64,000 bases of DNA, from positions 1 through 64,000 of the forward strand of contig JASANH010001399.1 of assembly GCA_030248295.1 (NCBI GenBank). The letters run 5' to 3'. This DNA is from Mesodorylaimus sp. YZB2_4. Taxonomy: Eukaryota; Nematoda; Enoplea; Dorylaimida; Dorylaimidae. The position numbers were made by a program, and so were the translations under genes. Numbering within the stretch: the stretch's first letter is position 1; each line of letters starts with the position of its first letter. This document shows positions 12,641-32,581 of this stretch, in pieces. Under the pieces are notes generated by a model, which ran no database searches, had not been told where the DNA came from, and was given only the letters and a program-made list of their open reading frames with translations.

Positions 12641-13566
12641 GTCTTCAGTCGAAACCGTGGGAAAAGTCAGGACACAGCGTTCTAGCTTACGACAACGGCA
12701 CGGCACTTGGTACCTGCTGGAAATTTGAATTCCCGCGCCTTACGCTACGCATAACTATCCCGATCGTTTTTAGACCCTTTTTGCTCTTTATATCAATTTA
12801 GGCTTGCTAAGTCTGTGCGAATCTGCGCTTCCGTGTGGGTCAGTTGGTGGAACCCGTGTGTCAAAAATGTGTGCACAGTAATCACAAGAACGGCGACAGG
12901 CGACAGTTTAGTAATTGAACGAAAGTTCGCAACGTCCAAAACGGATTTATATTTTACTAGACTGAAGTCGACCTAACAGCCTGTCGAATCGCTTTGTGTT
13001 ATTTCTTCAGGGATTCTTCAGGTACCTTTTTCTGAATGGCTCTTGTGTCATGTGGTTCTGACCTACCTATCCTTAAAAAACTTTGGCATTACTGTATGTA
13101 TGTAGGTACAGTACTAACACGGGCTTACCTAAGGGCTTGCACCTATCCCGTGAATTCAAATGTCGGAATCGTGACTGTTCCCCTGCCGAGCACGCTGGAT
13201 GCACTTTGGTCCGCTTTTTGTCTTGCTTAGCTATTGTGGTCGATCTGACGTTCTGTTGAAAGTGCCAACGGGCTTATTCATGTCACTTCTCATGTACGTA
13301 CAGAAGCTTGAGCCAACGACCTTCCCCTAACCCGATCAGTGTTTGCAGTTTTTCACCATCAAGGTTAGTGTGATCGTTGTTTTATACATGCTTGTTTGCC
13401 GTTTGTTTTTGCAGAGTCTGATGTTTGGTTTTTGTACGCTGCCCTGCCCCTTATACGGACACAGTTTATGATTTGTAAAACCCGCACGTGGTGTCGAATA
13501 ATTGCCTTGACTTTGATCAGCGACAGCACGGTGGTGGTGCACATTTACGTTTAGACACCTTCAGCA
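12641..13566. other. Intergenic region between crescerin and PAR-1 genes
   Basis: About 930 nt with no supported exon. It probably holds the PAR-1 promoter and 5' UTR; no clear core-promoter motif is visible. Confidence 0.5.
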
Positions 13567-22869
<9,303 letters not shown>

Positions 22870-24191
22870 ACATTAATGTAATATAGTTCCAAGCCACGAA
22901 CAAATCATCACTAACTAATGATTGTGTTTCTTATAGCACCACTGGAGCCTGGAGCCAAGCTCGACCGACGCCGTCAGTCTAAAGTCGATTGGTTTCGGTC
23001 GGTTTGCCTGTGTACAATATTCGGTGTGATCAGCAGGCGAGGAGGGGCGTAAAGATGGTGGGCGTCATTGTACATCCGGAAGTGCGTTCATATTTGATTG
23101 GTTCGAGAATTGGAAGTTGGCGGCTGGTGGGCTTGGCATGTTTGGTTATGACGCAATTCAATCCGCGAGCTGTGTTTGCATGTGTCATTTTTTCAAGTGT
23201 AATAGAATGATTTGTGCTAGGATTTGTGTGTTTTTTTGAGGTGAAGAATTTTAGCGAGGGAGAATTTATTGTATGATGGAAGGATAGAGAGCCATAATGG
23301 ATTGATGGGAAGGAGCCCTGTTCTGGCATTTATAGGACGTGGATTTAAATCTGAGTGATCGATGCCGAGCCAATTATATGTAGCAATGTAAAGTATTTTG
23401 TGCGCTTTGAAACTTTCAGTTTTTTCAGTGACGATATCGATTTATTGAAGTATGAGTGATTGGTACGGTCTTTTTAAGTTAATGTTCTCGTGCAACCTTC
23501 TTTTCCTTTTTTGGAAAACTGATCACTTTTTGTTAGACTCCCGTAAATGAGCATAGGTGGTCTCGGATCGTTGCTAGAAGCTAGGCGTTTGTGCTGGGTG
23601 CCGTGCCCATTCGAGGATGGTATTCTAAGGACGGACGTCTCGATGTTTGTGAAGTGAATGAGTGTGATAGGAGATGCTCTTTGTGCCGCACATTTGCGTT
23701 TGGATAAGTTTGGCACTAGCGTGTATGGTTTGTGCACAGCTTATTTTGGGTCTGCTGAGGCAAAGTAAACGCCGATAGGATGTGCTGTGCTTGCCAAGAT
23801 GGTATGGACGGTGATTAGTCGAGGACGTCTCGGTCGTGTGGGCGGTTCAATGAACTGTTTACGCTGGGTGCCCGCCAGGCGGCTGTCTGGTCCGCTTGAC
23901 GTCAGCTGACGTGGACTAGCTCGTGTTGTGATTGGCTGGTGGGTGGCGGTGTCACGAGCGGGGGCTGGCTAAACTGGTTATATCCAGTTGAGCTCGGGCA
24001 GTCTTTATCGACCTCGTATATGAGTGTGTGGCGAACGTGGAGGATTCCAGTGCTGTTTCGTACTGCTAACGTCGCTCAGCTCGAGTCCGAGTGTTCACTG
24101 AGTTTGGGTCCTTGATCGACGTTAGTCCTATCCGATTTTTGTGCGGCTGCATTCGTTGCTGTCATTCGGACAGGTGTGAGTGAATAGAATC
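22870..24191. other. PAR-1 3' UTR and intergenic spacer
   Basis: About 1.3 kb following the PAR-1 stop. No AATAAA is obvious close to the stop. Small open stretches on both strands show no family features. Confidence 0.5.
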
Positions 24192-26068
24192 ATGGCGACT
24201 GCTCAAGGTCTGATGATGAACCCGATGGCCCAGAATGGTCTTCTGACCGTGGCCAATGGCAATGCGGTGTCGAGCACGAGTGTGGTCTCGTCGGATGGTC
24301 GTTGGATGATTCGTCCAGCCCGGCTGGAAGAGTTCCTTCAAATAGTGGAGTGGTCATCGGAGGAGGAATGGGAGTTGGGCAATGCCGACTTCGAAGTGTG
24401 GCAACGTTGTTTCCCGGCCGAATCGTTTTTGTGCGCTGTGGAATTGGAGACGGGCAAGCTGATGGGCTTCTGCGCTGGTATCAAGCACGGCGATGACATT
24501 GGGTTCATTGGCATGTACTTCGTCAAGAGCGAGTACCGTGGCTGTGGTGTGGGATCGGCCCTGTTCAAGAGCGTGTGTCGATACCTGGATGGCAGGAATC
24601 TATGCATGGCGGCGGGTATGATTGATAAGAGCAGCCATAGACACATAAAAGTCTAATATGCTGCCACCTAGAGCAAAGTACGTGCACGTTGACTGTGTTC
24701 ACACGGGACCCCGGGTCCGTTTGGGAGCCACCAGATGTGATGGGCCGATCGGGGGCTAGGACGGGATGTGGTTGAGAGTACTGCGCCAAACTGGGACTTC
24801 GTACCGGCCCCCCGAAATCCCGAATTCCTTTTGCGCGTGCTGGTCGTGTTGGCTTGCCAAATTGATCCGAAGGCCGTTGTGTGGTATGATACATACCAAG
24901 TGGGTGATTGCATGCCTGACGAGTTTCAACGTTTTCGGTTGTGTTTATAATTTGAATAGCTCAAATATGAATCGAGTAGGCGGCTAGGGTAGCTTAGGAA
25001 TGTCAGGAGCTGATAAGCAAGTTGAGCTGATGGATTCATATTTGAAAACGGTACAGTCGAAGCGCATACATTCCGAGCAGGACGATTCATGTACTCGGTT
25101 GAAGCAGTGTACTCTGACTTTGATATTGCATGCCGAATATGGTCAAGGTGTCATGGAGCCCGTGCACGTACACGCAGCATGAGTACACGTACAGTACAGG
25201 ATTGTGCTGGCATTCGACTGGCGGGCCGATTGGGGCCAGTGTCTTTCGGTGATTCTACACTATGCCGAATCTAAAAATGAGTAAATTCTTTGTCTAATGG
25301 ACATAGTGTAGTGGTCATGCGTCACTGTTCGCACCAGTGGCGTATCGTATTAGCTCGTCAATAAACGGAGGCTAATGCGGCCGGGGCCTGTGTTTCCCAT
25401 CCCCACGGCGGGTGGTTCCGGCGAGGTCCATCATTCCAACGCTAATTCCTTTCCTCGACTTTTAAGCTTTACCCATGGTCGAAAAATATCGTGAACGTAG
25501 CCAGTTCAAAGTGGTGTCGAACTGGAAATTCCGCACGGCCGAAGGTGAACCCGACTTGGTCAACTTCCAGCCCCCGCCTGTCTCGGGTGTAAGTATGCTG
25601 GCACCGGTCACCGAAGACCTCATTCGTGCCGCCATCAACTACGACGCCACAGTGGCCGGCATGGTTCGCGAGGCCTGGTGCCGTCATTGGCTCACGGCCC
25701 ACCCGACCGGTCGCAGTTTGGTGGCCGTGGTGGAGGAAGAATTGGACGGGCATAGGACTTGGCGCTGCGTAGGGTTCGTGCAAATGCACGAGATCCATAT
25801 GGGTAGATTGAGAATAGGGCCATTGTACGCCGAGACGGCCCCCGTTGCCCGTCGTCTCCTCTATGAACTCTTGGTCTCGTATCCTGGAATCGAGGAACGT
25901 GAAATCGTCTTTGCATTCGTAGCCACCGACGATCGTGTGGTGGAAATGGCTCGCGAGTTGGACCTGGAACAGGACGACTACGATCTACGTATGCAAACAC
26001 GTACCGAGGTCCCGTTCGATCGACAACGTATGTTTTGTTTCTCGGATTGCGAAGTGAATTTTGTGTAA
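24192..26068 (+). CDS. Double GNAT-fold N-acetyltransferase (YitH/DUF1248 type)
   Basis: Two exons, 24192-24615 and 25467-26068, join in phase 1 to give about 341 residues. The first GNAT domain (about 35-165) shows the beta-4/alpha-3 acetyl-CoA loop region FVKSEYRGCGVGSALFKSV, equivalent to the usual R/Q-x-x-G-x-G/A motif. The second half (about 185-341) resembles the GNAT-related C-terminal domain of YitH-type proteins common in nematodes and relatives, without a clear acetyl-CoA motif. The junction reads CMAALPMVEKYRERSQFKVV, the expected end of a GNAT domain, which supports removing the 851-nt intron. The substrate cannot be predicted, and no signal peptide is seen, so it is probably cytosolic. 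Exon 2 is GC-rich compared with its flanks. Confidence 0.8.
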
Positions 26069-26118
26069 ACACCATGTCCATATATGGTATCCCCCTCGAG
26101 GCTCAAGAGGGTCGAGTA

Positions 26119-26160
26119 GACGCGGATAAACAGTACATTTGCTCCCCCTGTTTTATCCGC
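26119..26160 (+). repeat. Hairpin in the acetyltransferase 3' UTR
   Basis: GCGGATAAACAG and CTGTTTTATCCGC form an inverted repeat of about 12 bp with one bulge, about 60 nt after the stop codon. It could be a 3' UTR structure; its role is unknown. Confidence 0.45.
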
Positions 26161-27647
26161 CTAGGTTCCGTATGCAGTAGGGGTTGTACATAAGTATACT
26201 GTATAACGGTGTGTAATCACTTGAGACCAATATCTATTTCAGCCTGTTGTTTGTGATTTCTCTGATTTCTACTCCTCATGCTGTCAGTTTCGATTGCCTT
26301 ATCATAGTGGATTCATGGCCACTCTGTAGCTTCTAGAGATGATCGCGTACGATTCTTGTCTGTGGCCAGCCCTCATTTTTCTGGTCAATACTTTTCTGAA
26401 TTTAAATTTTTTTGAGTCATCAAACACTACAGACTTTTTGATTTTTTAAAGCTACTGTAGGTTTAAATAGGTTCTCTTGTCTGACCGTATCATGGGACCA
26501 CTCTGATCACCCGACACCTTTGTGCCTATTATTTGTCACTTTGGATTTCGATTTGACCCTTTTCGCTATTTATCGACTACAGTATTGCTTATCACTTTTA
26601 TGCTATCGTTTTTGCACTTTTAGTCATGGCGCTCTGGTACAACCTACCTAGTGATAACATTTTTTGATTGACGTTTCATTCACTGATTAGTTCTTACTTT
26701 ATGATTGGCTGATGCACTTCTTGTGCTGTCTTCGAAGAGTAGACCTTGGATAATCCTTTAAAAGTGCGTATTGACTGATAATAGTTTGTGAACTTGCTAT
26801 GAAAAGATCGTTGCAGGGGATGCTGGAAATAAACCAGTCACACGTGCGGTCTGTGTGTTGAGTGGGTAGCTGGCTCGTCAGCCTATTAGGCACAACGTGA
26901 CAGGAACTGAGTGGGTGCCGCAGGCCTAGCGTGTGACACGGAACTGGACAGTAATGTGACAGAGTCAGGTGACGAGCGGAAGGGACAGTCAATGCGACGT
27001 GGGAGACGTGGAAACGGGATAATTTTTATCAGAAGGATGTGCACAACGGACGCGGCATGTACGGGCAGCAAGCATGTACAAGGAGCTTATCACACGGGTG
27101 AATGGCGCAGAGATCTGCTATCATCATGATCGTGTTCCACCACGTCACCACATGCTGGCTATGCTGGGAAAGCATTTCGTGGCTATGTTCCTTCATCCCC
27201 GTGCTTGGTGATTTGGTAAATTACGAACATATGATCATGCGCACTTGAGGATAGGGGCACATCACACGAAATGAATTACTGGGCCTGCGAGTCGAACACT
27301 CACCAGTACCTAAGCACCCACAGTGAGAGGCAGACAGCAAATCCGCGTGGCCACGAGTCGGATCGCCGTCTCAACCAGTGCACTGACCGTGTGATAAGCA
27401 CGAGTCACTATTGTTCATGAAAAATTCAGCCCTAGCGGAAGTCGCACATGACCAATACTTAATTTTATTGACCGTCAGAACTCGTAGCCGTAACTCTGTT
27501 GACAATCCCTCAAACTCGAGTGCCAGTACCACCGTATGCCCCACCTCTATGCGTTACTGCAAACACTGTGCTTCCTCCTCCTAGTTGAAAAATACACCGT
27601 TGGCTCGACTGAATAGGTTTAACCAGATTTCCAGACTGGTATACAAA
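26161..27647. other. Intergenic region with a SINE copy
   Basis: About 1.5 kb between the acetyltransferase and the Cys-loop receptor. Apart from the minus-strand SINE copy at 27230-27365 I see no gene. Confidence 0.5.
27230..27365 (-). mobile_element. tRNA-derived SINE, copy 1 (minus strand)
   Basis: On the minus strand this carries the block CTGCCTCTCACTGTGGGTGC, a pol III B-box-like GAGTGTTCGACTC and a downstream CCTCAAGTGCGC tail block. The same blocks, in the same order and spacing, occur at 31921 and 35945. The head is tRNA-like but does not fold into an intact tRNA. Confidence 0.65.
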
Positions 27648-29483
27648 ATGTATACGGTTTGGATTTTGGGTCTAATCGCTCAATTTTTGAGGATTAGCGC
27701 ACAGATTAGTAATAGTGGGAGTTTTAGAAATCAGTTCTCCAGAGAGCGAAATTGTAGTTGGATCAAGGCTGTGGAAGGTATTGTTCTTGGACCATGATAT
27801 TTTATAGGGGATTTTTTGGTCGAGTACAGACCATATACATACATATGAGCCTTGGGCATCTATACTGTACTGTGTAGAACTGTAGCTGTCTCCTTGTCAC
27901 GTAATGCTGAGGTAAATCAGCATCAGTGCGGTGGGCTTACAGCGGGTTAGGAGTGCAATGAATCCACTTCCATCCTTCAGCCATATTTTCATTCTAGACC
28001 CCGAGAAACTAGCTCTTCACGAAAGTTCGATTCTGGAAAGCTGTCTCTACTATTACCTGCAAGATCGTAGCAGTGGTGCCTTATCGACGGGGACTCGTCT
28101 GAGCCCATCACCACTCGAGGTGCTTCCTCCCGTTCCCTATCGGCAGCGTGTCGTGGTCGAAATCCAGAAATGCACCTTGCGAAGGATAGTCGTCGACGAA
28201 TCCATGTCCAAGGCTATCGTTATGGCTGCACTGGATTTGGTAAGTTGGAGAGGGACTGGAAGTGCAGACACAAGGACGAGCCATGTTGCAGTCATGGAGG
28301 GACATACGCGTGCAATGGAGTGTTGACGAGTGGAAGATTTCTCAGTTGCAATTCAAATCGAGTAGCTCACTGTGGACACCGGATGTATTCCCGTCCAGGT
28401 AACTGGGACTGTGCACTGATTGTGAGGGGTATCACGTTGACCCCGAAGGAATATGTCTCGCTGTCTCTTTCCAGGTCCACCTCTTCCCCCATCTCAGGCT
28501 TCGCAAACACTCGCCGCGTCATAGCGCATTCGGACGGCAATGTGAGTGCGCGGTCCGAGATCCATGCCCAAAGCCAATGCATAGCAGATTATCACCATTT
28601 TCCCGAGGACCAGCAGACTTGCTGTTTCAACCTGTACTCGCCATCAACCCGAAATTCCATTTTGTATCATCTGGACGATGATTCTGATCAGCTGACCTCG
28701 CACCTGGACCCCACGTTCGCCTTATCACCCTCTTGGAAAGTGGACAATGTGCACATGAGTATCGAACATGACGATCAATCATCCATTGCTGCATCTAAAA
28801 ATCAATACTTGAAAGTGTGCATTGTTCTACGTCGTCATTCGCCGCCACTGCAAGTCGAGCTGACTGTGCCAGCGGCCGTGTCAGCCTTAATCCTGATTCT
28901 GGCTCCATTATGTGGAGACTTGAAAAGTCAGCTGGCAGTCAAGTTGTTCGTGCTGCTATTGCAGTTACTCTCTTTCCAATTTTTGGTTCAACGAACACCC
29001 AACCAAAATTTAGGTCGCGTATTCCCCAAAATATGTAAGTTCGTTCTTTGTTTATTTTCCCGCTTTGTGTCCCGACTGGCAACTAACCCTTTAAGCCCCG
29101 CCCTAAATATGGCACCTGATAGATCGATAATCAGAATTAGCGTTATGACGATCGATATCGATCTATTTTGATCAGAAAATATGACCCAAGCAATATCGAT
29201 CTTACTTTCAGATTTCTTCTACGATTACACAATTACTTGCACCATCATCAACATAGTTATCTCCTTAATCATATTTGGATTGTCCCAACGCCATCGCCCC
29301 ATACCACCTCGTCAATCCACGATCAGTACGTCCAAGCGAATCAATCGAATCTTGTTCTGTTGCGATAAGGAATCAGCCAGTGATAATCCATGGGTCATAT
29401 GCTTTGTTGCTGTGAACACCCTTATCAATACTGTGATCGCTATTTCTTATTTGGCTGGCGTAATTGTTATATATGCGCATTAA
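27648..29483 (+). CDS. Divergent Cys-loop ligand-gated ion channel subunit
   Basis: Five exons, 27648-27777, 27998-28239, 28292-28398, 28475-29034 and 29212-29483, give about 436 residues with all phases matching. A signal peptide (MYTVWILGLIAQFLRISA) starts the protein. The ligand-binding domain shows the loop region WRDIRVQWSVDEW, the WTPDVF motif, and a 13-residue Cys loop CIADYHHFPEDQQTC. M1 follows QVELTVPAAVS, M2 includes AVKLFVLLLQLLSFQFL, M3 is ITCTIINIVISLIIFGL, and M4 lies just before the stop (WVICFVAVNTLINTV). The M3-M4 loop is very short, about 35 residues. The segment before M2 has no PAR motif, so an acetylcholine-receptor-like (cationic) affinity is more likely than a chloride channel. 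It is strongly diverged and its ligand is unknown. Intron 2 is only 52 nt. Confidence 0.8.
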
Positions 29484-29800
29484 TTTACAGGAAAATCCCA
29501 AATATGTTGGAGCCACTAGGATTCGAGCCCTGGTACTATTTGTCGACTTTAAAGCGACACGATAACGCACTCAACCAACACCACCTAGTGTCTTCTTCTC
29601 CAACTACAGCAAGCTGGTGATTCCTACGGCCTTGGTCAATGCTGCCTGTGCTCACGAAGTCGTAGTACTCAACATAAATCTTGATTTTAGGCATCCATTA
29701 AAGGAGCGCATAGTCCACCGCTTGGTCATATGTTACCCACAACATTACACACCTTTTCACGTAAAACACGAGGGAACATGTCGGGATTGATACGGCCTGA
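29484..29800. other. Short convergent intergenic spacer
   Basis: About 320 nt between the + strand channel gene and the - strand formamidase, whose 3' ends face each other. It contains a weak tRNA-like stretch (29503-29595, minus strand) that does not fold into an acceptable tRNA. Confidence 0.5.
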
Positions 29801-31379
29801 TTATCCCCGGGTTAACCCCATCCATTGGCATATCAACTTGAAAAATATGCTATTAGGCTCGTCCAAGCATTCTATCAGGGAAAAGTGATCCATTTCACTG
29901 ATCACGTGATACCCAGGATCGGTAAATAAGTTAAGCGCGGTCGATAGATCGAAAAATTCTTTGCTTTGTTGCAGGAATTCAGGCGATTCATATCCACCAA
30001 CCACCACACGAACGTTGACCTGGGACAGAGCTTGGCGACTCGATCCAGGCAGGGACCGAATTTGGTGGCTGGGACTGGACCGGCGAGCAGCATCCGGGGT
30101 TAGCCTACAATAATGAAGGCTCTCAAATCCCAAGATTCGTGTCCCTGCACGTAAAGGAACTGAACTAAAGGGCGGTTATCCAAACAGAGGGGGACCACGT
30201 GCCGCCAATTTCAGAAAAGCACCCACATATTTCAAACTTGCTCTAGGAACTCAGGACAAGCACATCCTTACCCCAATGGTCGATCGATGTAGGTGCCGAC
30301 TAGAGGTAGCAGGTCGTAGATGCCACTGGCCAGGTAAATGCCGTTCACTCGATCCAAATTATTTGAGCAACTCATGACGGCCGAAGCGAGCAGGTGCGCC
30401 CCGGCAGAGTGCCCGCATAAGTACAAACCATTCGATCCCCGCTTTGTGCACCAATCGTTCAGGAAGCTCGTCGCCTCTTCGATGGCCTTGATCATTTGTT
30501 CCATGGAAATTAAAGGGGCCAAGTCGTAACCGATCACCGCCGTCACCACGCCATGACGAAATAGATTCTCGACCATGACCGCAGCCTGTTTCCTGGATCC
30601 TTCCTATGACCGGACTCGAAATATCAGCACCATATAAAGCGGGGGTCAACACCCTACCTGCCAATAGCCACCGTGTACGAAAGCGAAAACAGGAGCTGCC
30701 GCTGGCAGGACGTCGCTGCCATAAATATCCACTTTCTCGTTTTCGCCTTGACCATAAGACACGTCCATCTGACCACCCGTGATCGCTATCAGATCAACGG
30801 GCGAATGCATCAGCATTTTCCTCAAGTATCGTGCAATGACCTGCAAAAATGCAAGCTCGTTGGTCGTCATTTCGACAGTCACAGTCAAACATGGCCCTGA
30901 CTTGTGAGCTCCATCCCGACTGGTCCTCCTGCACTTACCTGACTGCCTGATGCTGCTAGTTGCCACTTACATGGTTAGGATGTAGTCCAGCGGCTGTCCA
31001 ATGACTCGGTGAGTATCCACACTCCAATCGAGTATATGGAAACCCATGCACACATTCCGGCAAAACAGACGCTGGCAAAGACTGCGGCCAAGTTCCTGCA
31101 AGAAGTGTCAAATTACTGACCGTCGAAGACAAGTCATTACATACAATATGCCGACACCAAAAGTACCACCATCAGTCGCGCCGACATGTCATGCCGACAC
31201 CATCAGTACCAGTCAGGACAGAAAAAACATGTGTACTGTATGTATGACAGTTTTTGCTCCGACCTCCCAGTCACTGCTGGAAAATCGGCCCCTTTTCTCG
31301 GGCTTAGAGGAACCTCTCTCGACTAGCCACCCAAGATGAATGCCAAAAGAGGGCCACTTGGCTTACCTTGTGCAGCCAT
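29801..31379 (-). CDS. AFMID: Kynurenine formamidase (arylformamidase)
   Basis: Alpha/beta hydrolase that converts N-formylkynurenine to kynurenine and formate in tryptophan catabolism. Five exons in transcript order: 31379-31367, 31095-30971, 30840-30658, 30603-30272 and 30104-29801, all phase-consistent, giving 318 residues (human enzyme 303). Diagnostic motifs are YSPSHW near the N-terminus (family YSPSRW), the oxyanion motif HGGYW, the nucleophile elbow GHSAGAH, and the histidine in EMDHFSLIE. The acidic residue of the triad, Asp in the family motif DSPEF, appears here as Glu (GGYESPEF). I placed the start at MAAQG because this 13-nt exon supplies a start codon, a consensus donor and the right phase; an upstream 5' exon is possible. 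The gene lies tail-to-tail with the channel gene and in tandem with ThrRS. Confidence 0.87.
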
Positions 31380-31920
31380 ATCAGCCCATGCCACGCGTGT
31401 GGAGGCAGAATCAGTCACCCGTCCCACTTTAGTAGGGTATGCCTCGTCAATCGACCCTGGACGACAGGCTTGCAACGTTCTGAGAAACTTCTGCCCGCTA
31501 GGAACTGAACCCTTGACCAACCAGTTTCAGTTATGCCGAGCGAACACTGTCTCGCGACAGCCACCAACAGGCGCTTTCACATTGGCTGCGTCTGATGCGT
31601 TCGACGCAAAAACCCAGCCGAGACGCAGAAGCATCAGACTTCTTGCAAGACCCAGCTCTTTGAAGCAGACACCTTTTTTACATATACTGTAGCAGTCTCT
31701 CACTTGGGCCACCAAGGTACGCAAGCTGATACGATCTCATGATTGTATTAGCTGACAGCATGTCATCGTGTCACCACTTGCATCCTGACTTTTTTCTTCA
31801 AGCCTAGACAAAGCACTGGAATTTTCCACAAAAACCATCAGCAGTAGCCGCGCTCAGCTGAGAAAGCTTCCAAATTTTCCAACTGGCAAAATTTTCTCGG
31901 CTTGTCTACTACCCTCAAGG

Positions 31921-32071
31921 CCCGACCCGCGGCCATCTGCCTCTCAAGCTAGGTGCGCATTTATTAGAGAGGGTTCGACTCCCGCCGGGCTAGAAAATTA
32001 TTGTCGATTTATGTGTTCCTTAGCCCTTGAGTGCGCTGTATACTGTACATAAGCGATGGATAAAGTATGGC
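31921..32071 (+). mobile_element. tRNA-derived SINE, copy 2
   Basis: Shares with 35945-36111 the blocks TCTGCCTCTCA, GGTGC, GTTCGACTCCCGC, CCTTGAGTGCGCTGTA and a 3' GATAAAGTATG. It has a tRNA-like head with a B-box (GGTTCGACTCC) and a unique tail, typical of a SINE. Confidence 0.75.
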
Positions 32072-32136
32072 ACACGTCTCTCAATCAGCTCCAATGTAAA
32101 AGCGCCTCGATAGCGAAAGGACCGACAGCCACTTAC

Positions 32137-32338
32137 CCTTTTCTACCACATGCGTCAAAATTTCATTCACACTATTCTTTGCCACCTCGCTGGCCTCGAT
32201 CACAGACTTCATTGAAATCGGTGCCGCAACCTGGTACCTCGTAACTGGTAATGGTTTCGGCCCAGTCCCAGTAACTGTACCAGGCAGCTTCCATTCGACC
32301 GTGATCGCCAATTGCGACTTTCCGTCGCCCGAACTCAT
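32137..32338 (-). CDS. Unidentified short coding exon with start codon
   Basis: Begins MSSGDGKSQLAITVEWKLPG and runs 67 codons to a consensus donor (AAGG|GTAAGT) in phase 1, so it looks like the first coding exon of a small protein; unspliced it would stop after 85 codons. An amphipathic stretch (SVIEASEVAKNSVNEILTHVV) suggests a helix. I do not recognise the family. The size and layout (short beta-like N-terminus, then one helix) faintly recall the KEOPS subunit GON7, but similarity is too low to call. Its phase would also allow splicing to the formamidase exon at 31095, which would give that enzyme an unusually long N-terminus; I consider this less likely. Confidence 0.4.
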
Positions 32339-32581
32339 TTCTTCAACAAAGGTCGTCTCACCGTTTGCGCCACCAGGACCTGACTAGGATATGCAAGGAG
32401 TACTAGAATCTCCGACCCTCAATTTTCATACAAGAGCATTCCACCTTCCTCATCTCTTTATCCTTTTATAATACTTAAACAACGAACGGCAACATAGCTT
32501 TCCTTTCACAAACTACAATAAAAATTGGCATAGAGTAGCCGCCCACTCGCTTCATAACGATCACATGTATCCAGTTATCAC

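Noticed and set aside
24616-25466. Open stretches in the acetyltransferase intron that look partly protein-like (around 24768-24950)
   Set aside because: Splicing them out joins the two GNAT halves exactly in phase and restores the family sequence; including them breaks it.
29503-29595. tRNA-like sequence on the minus strand (GGCTCGAATCC B-box, CACTAGG/CCTAGTG ends)
   Set aside because: The T-arm and anticodon arm do not fold acceptably; at most a decayed tRNA-derived repeat.
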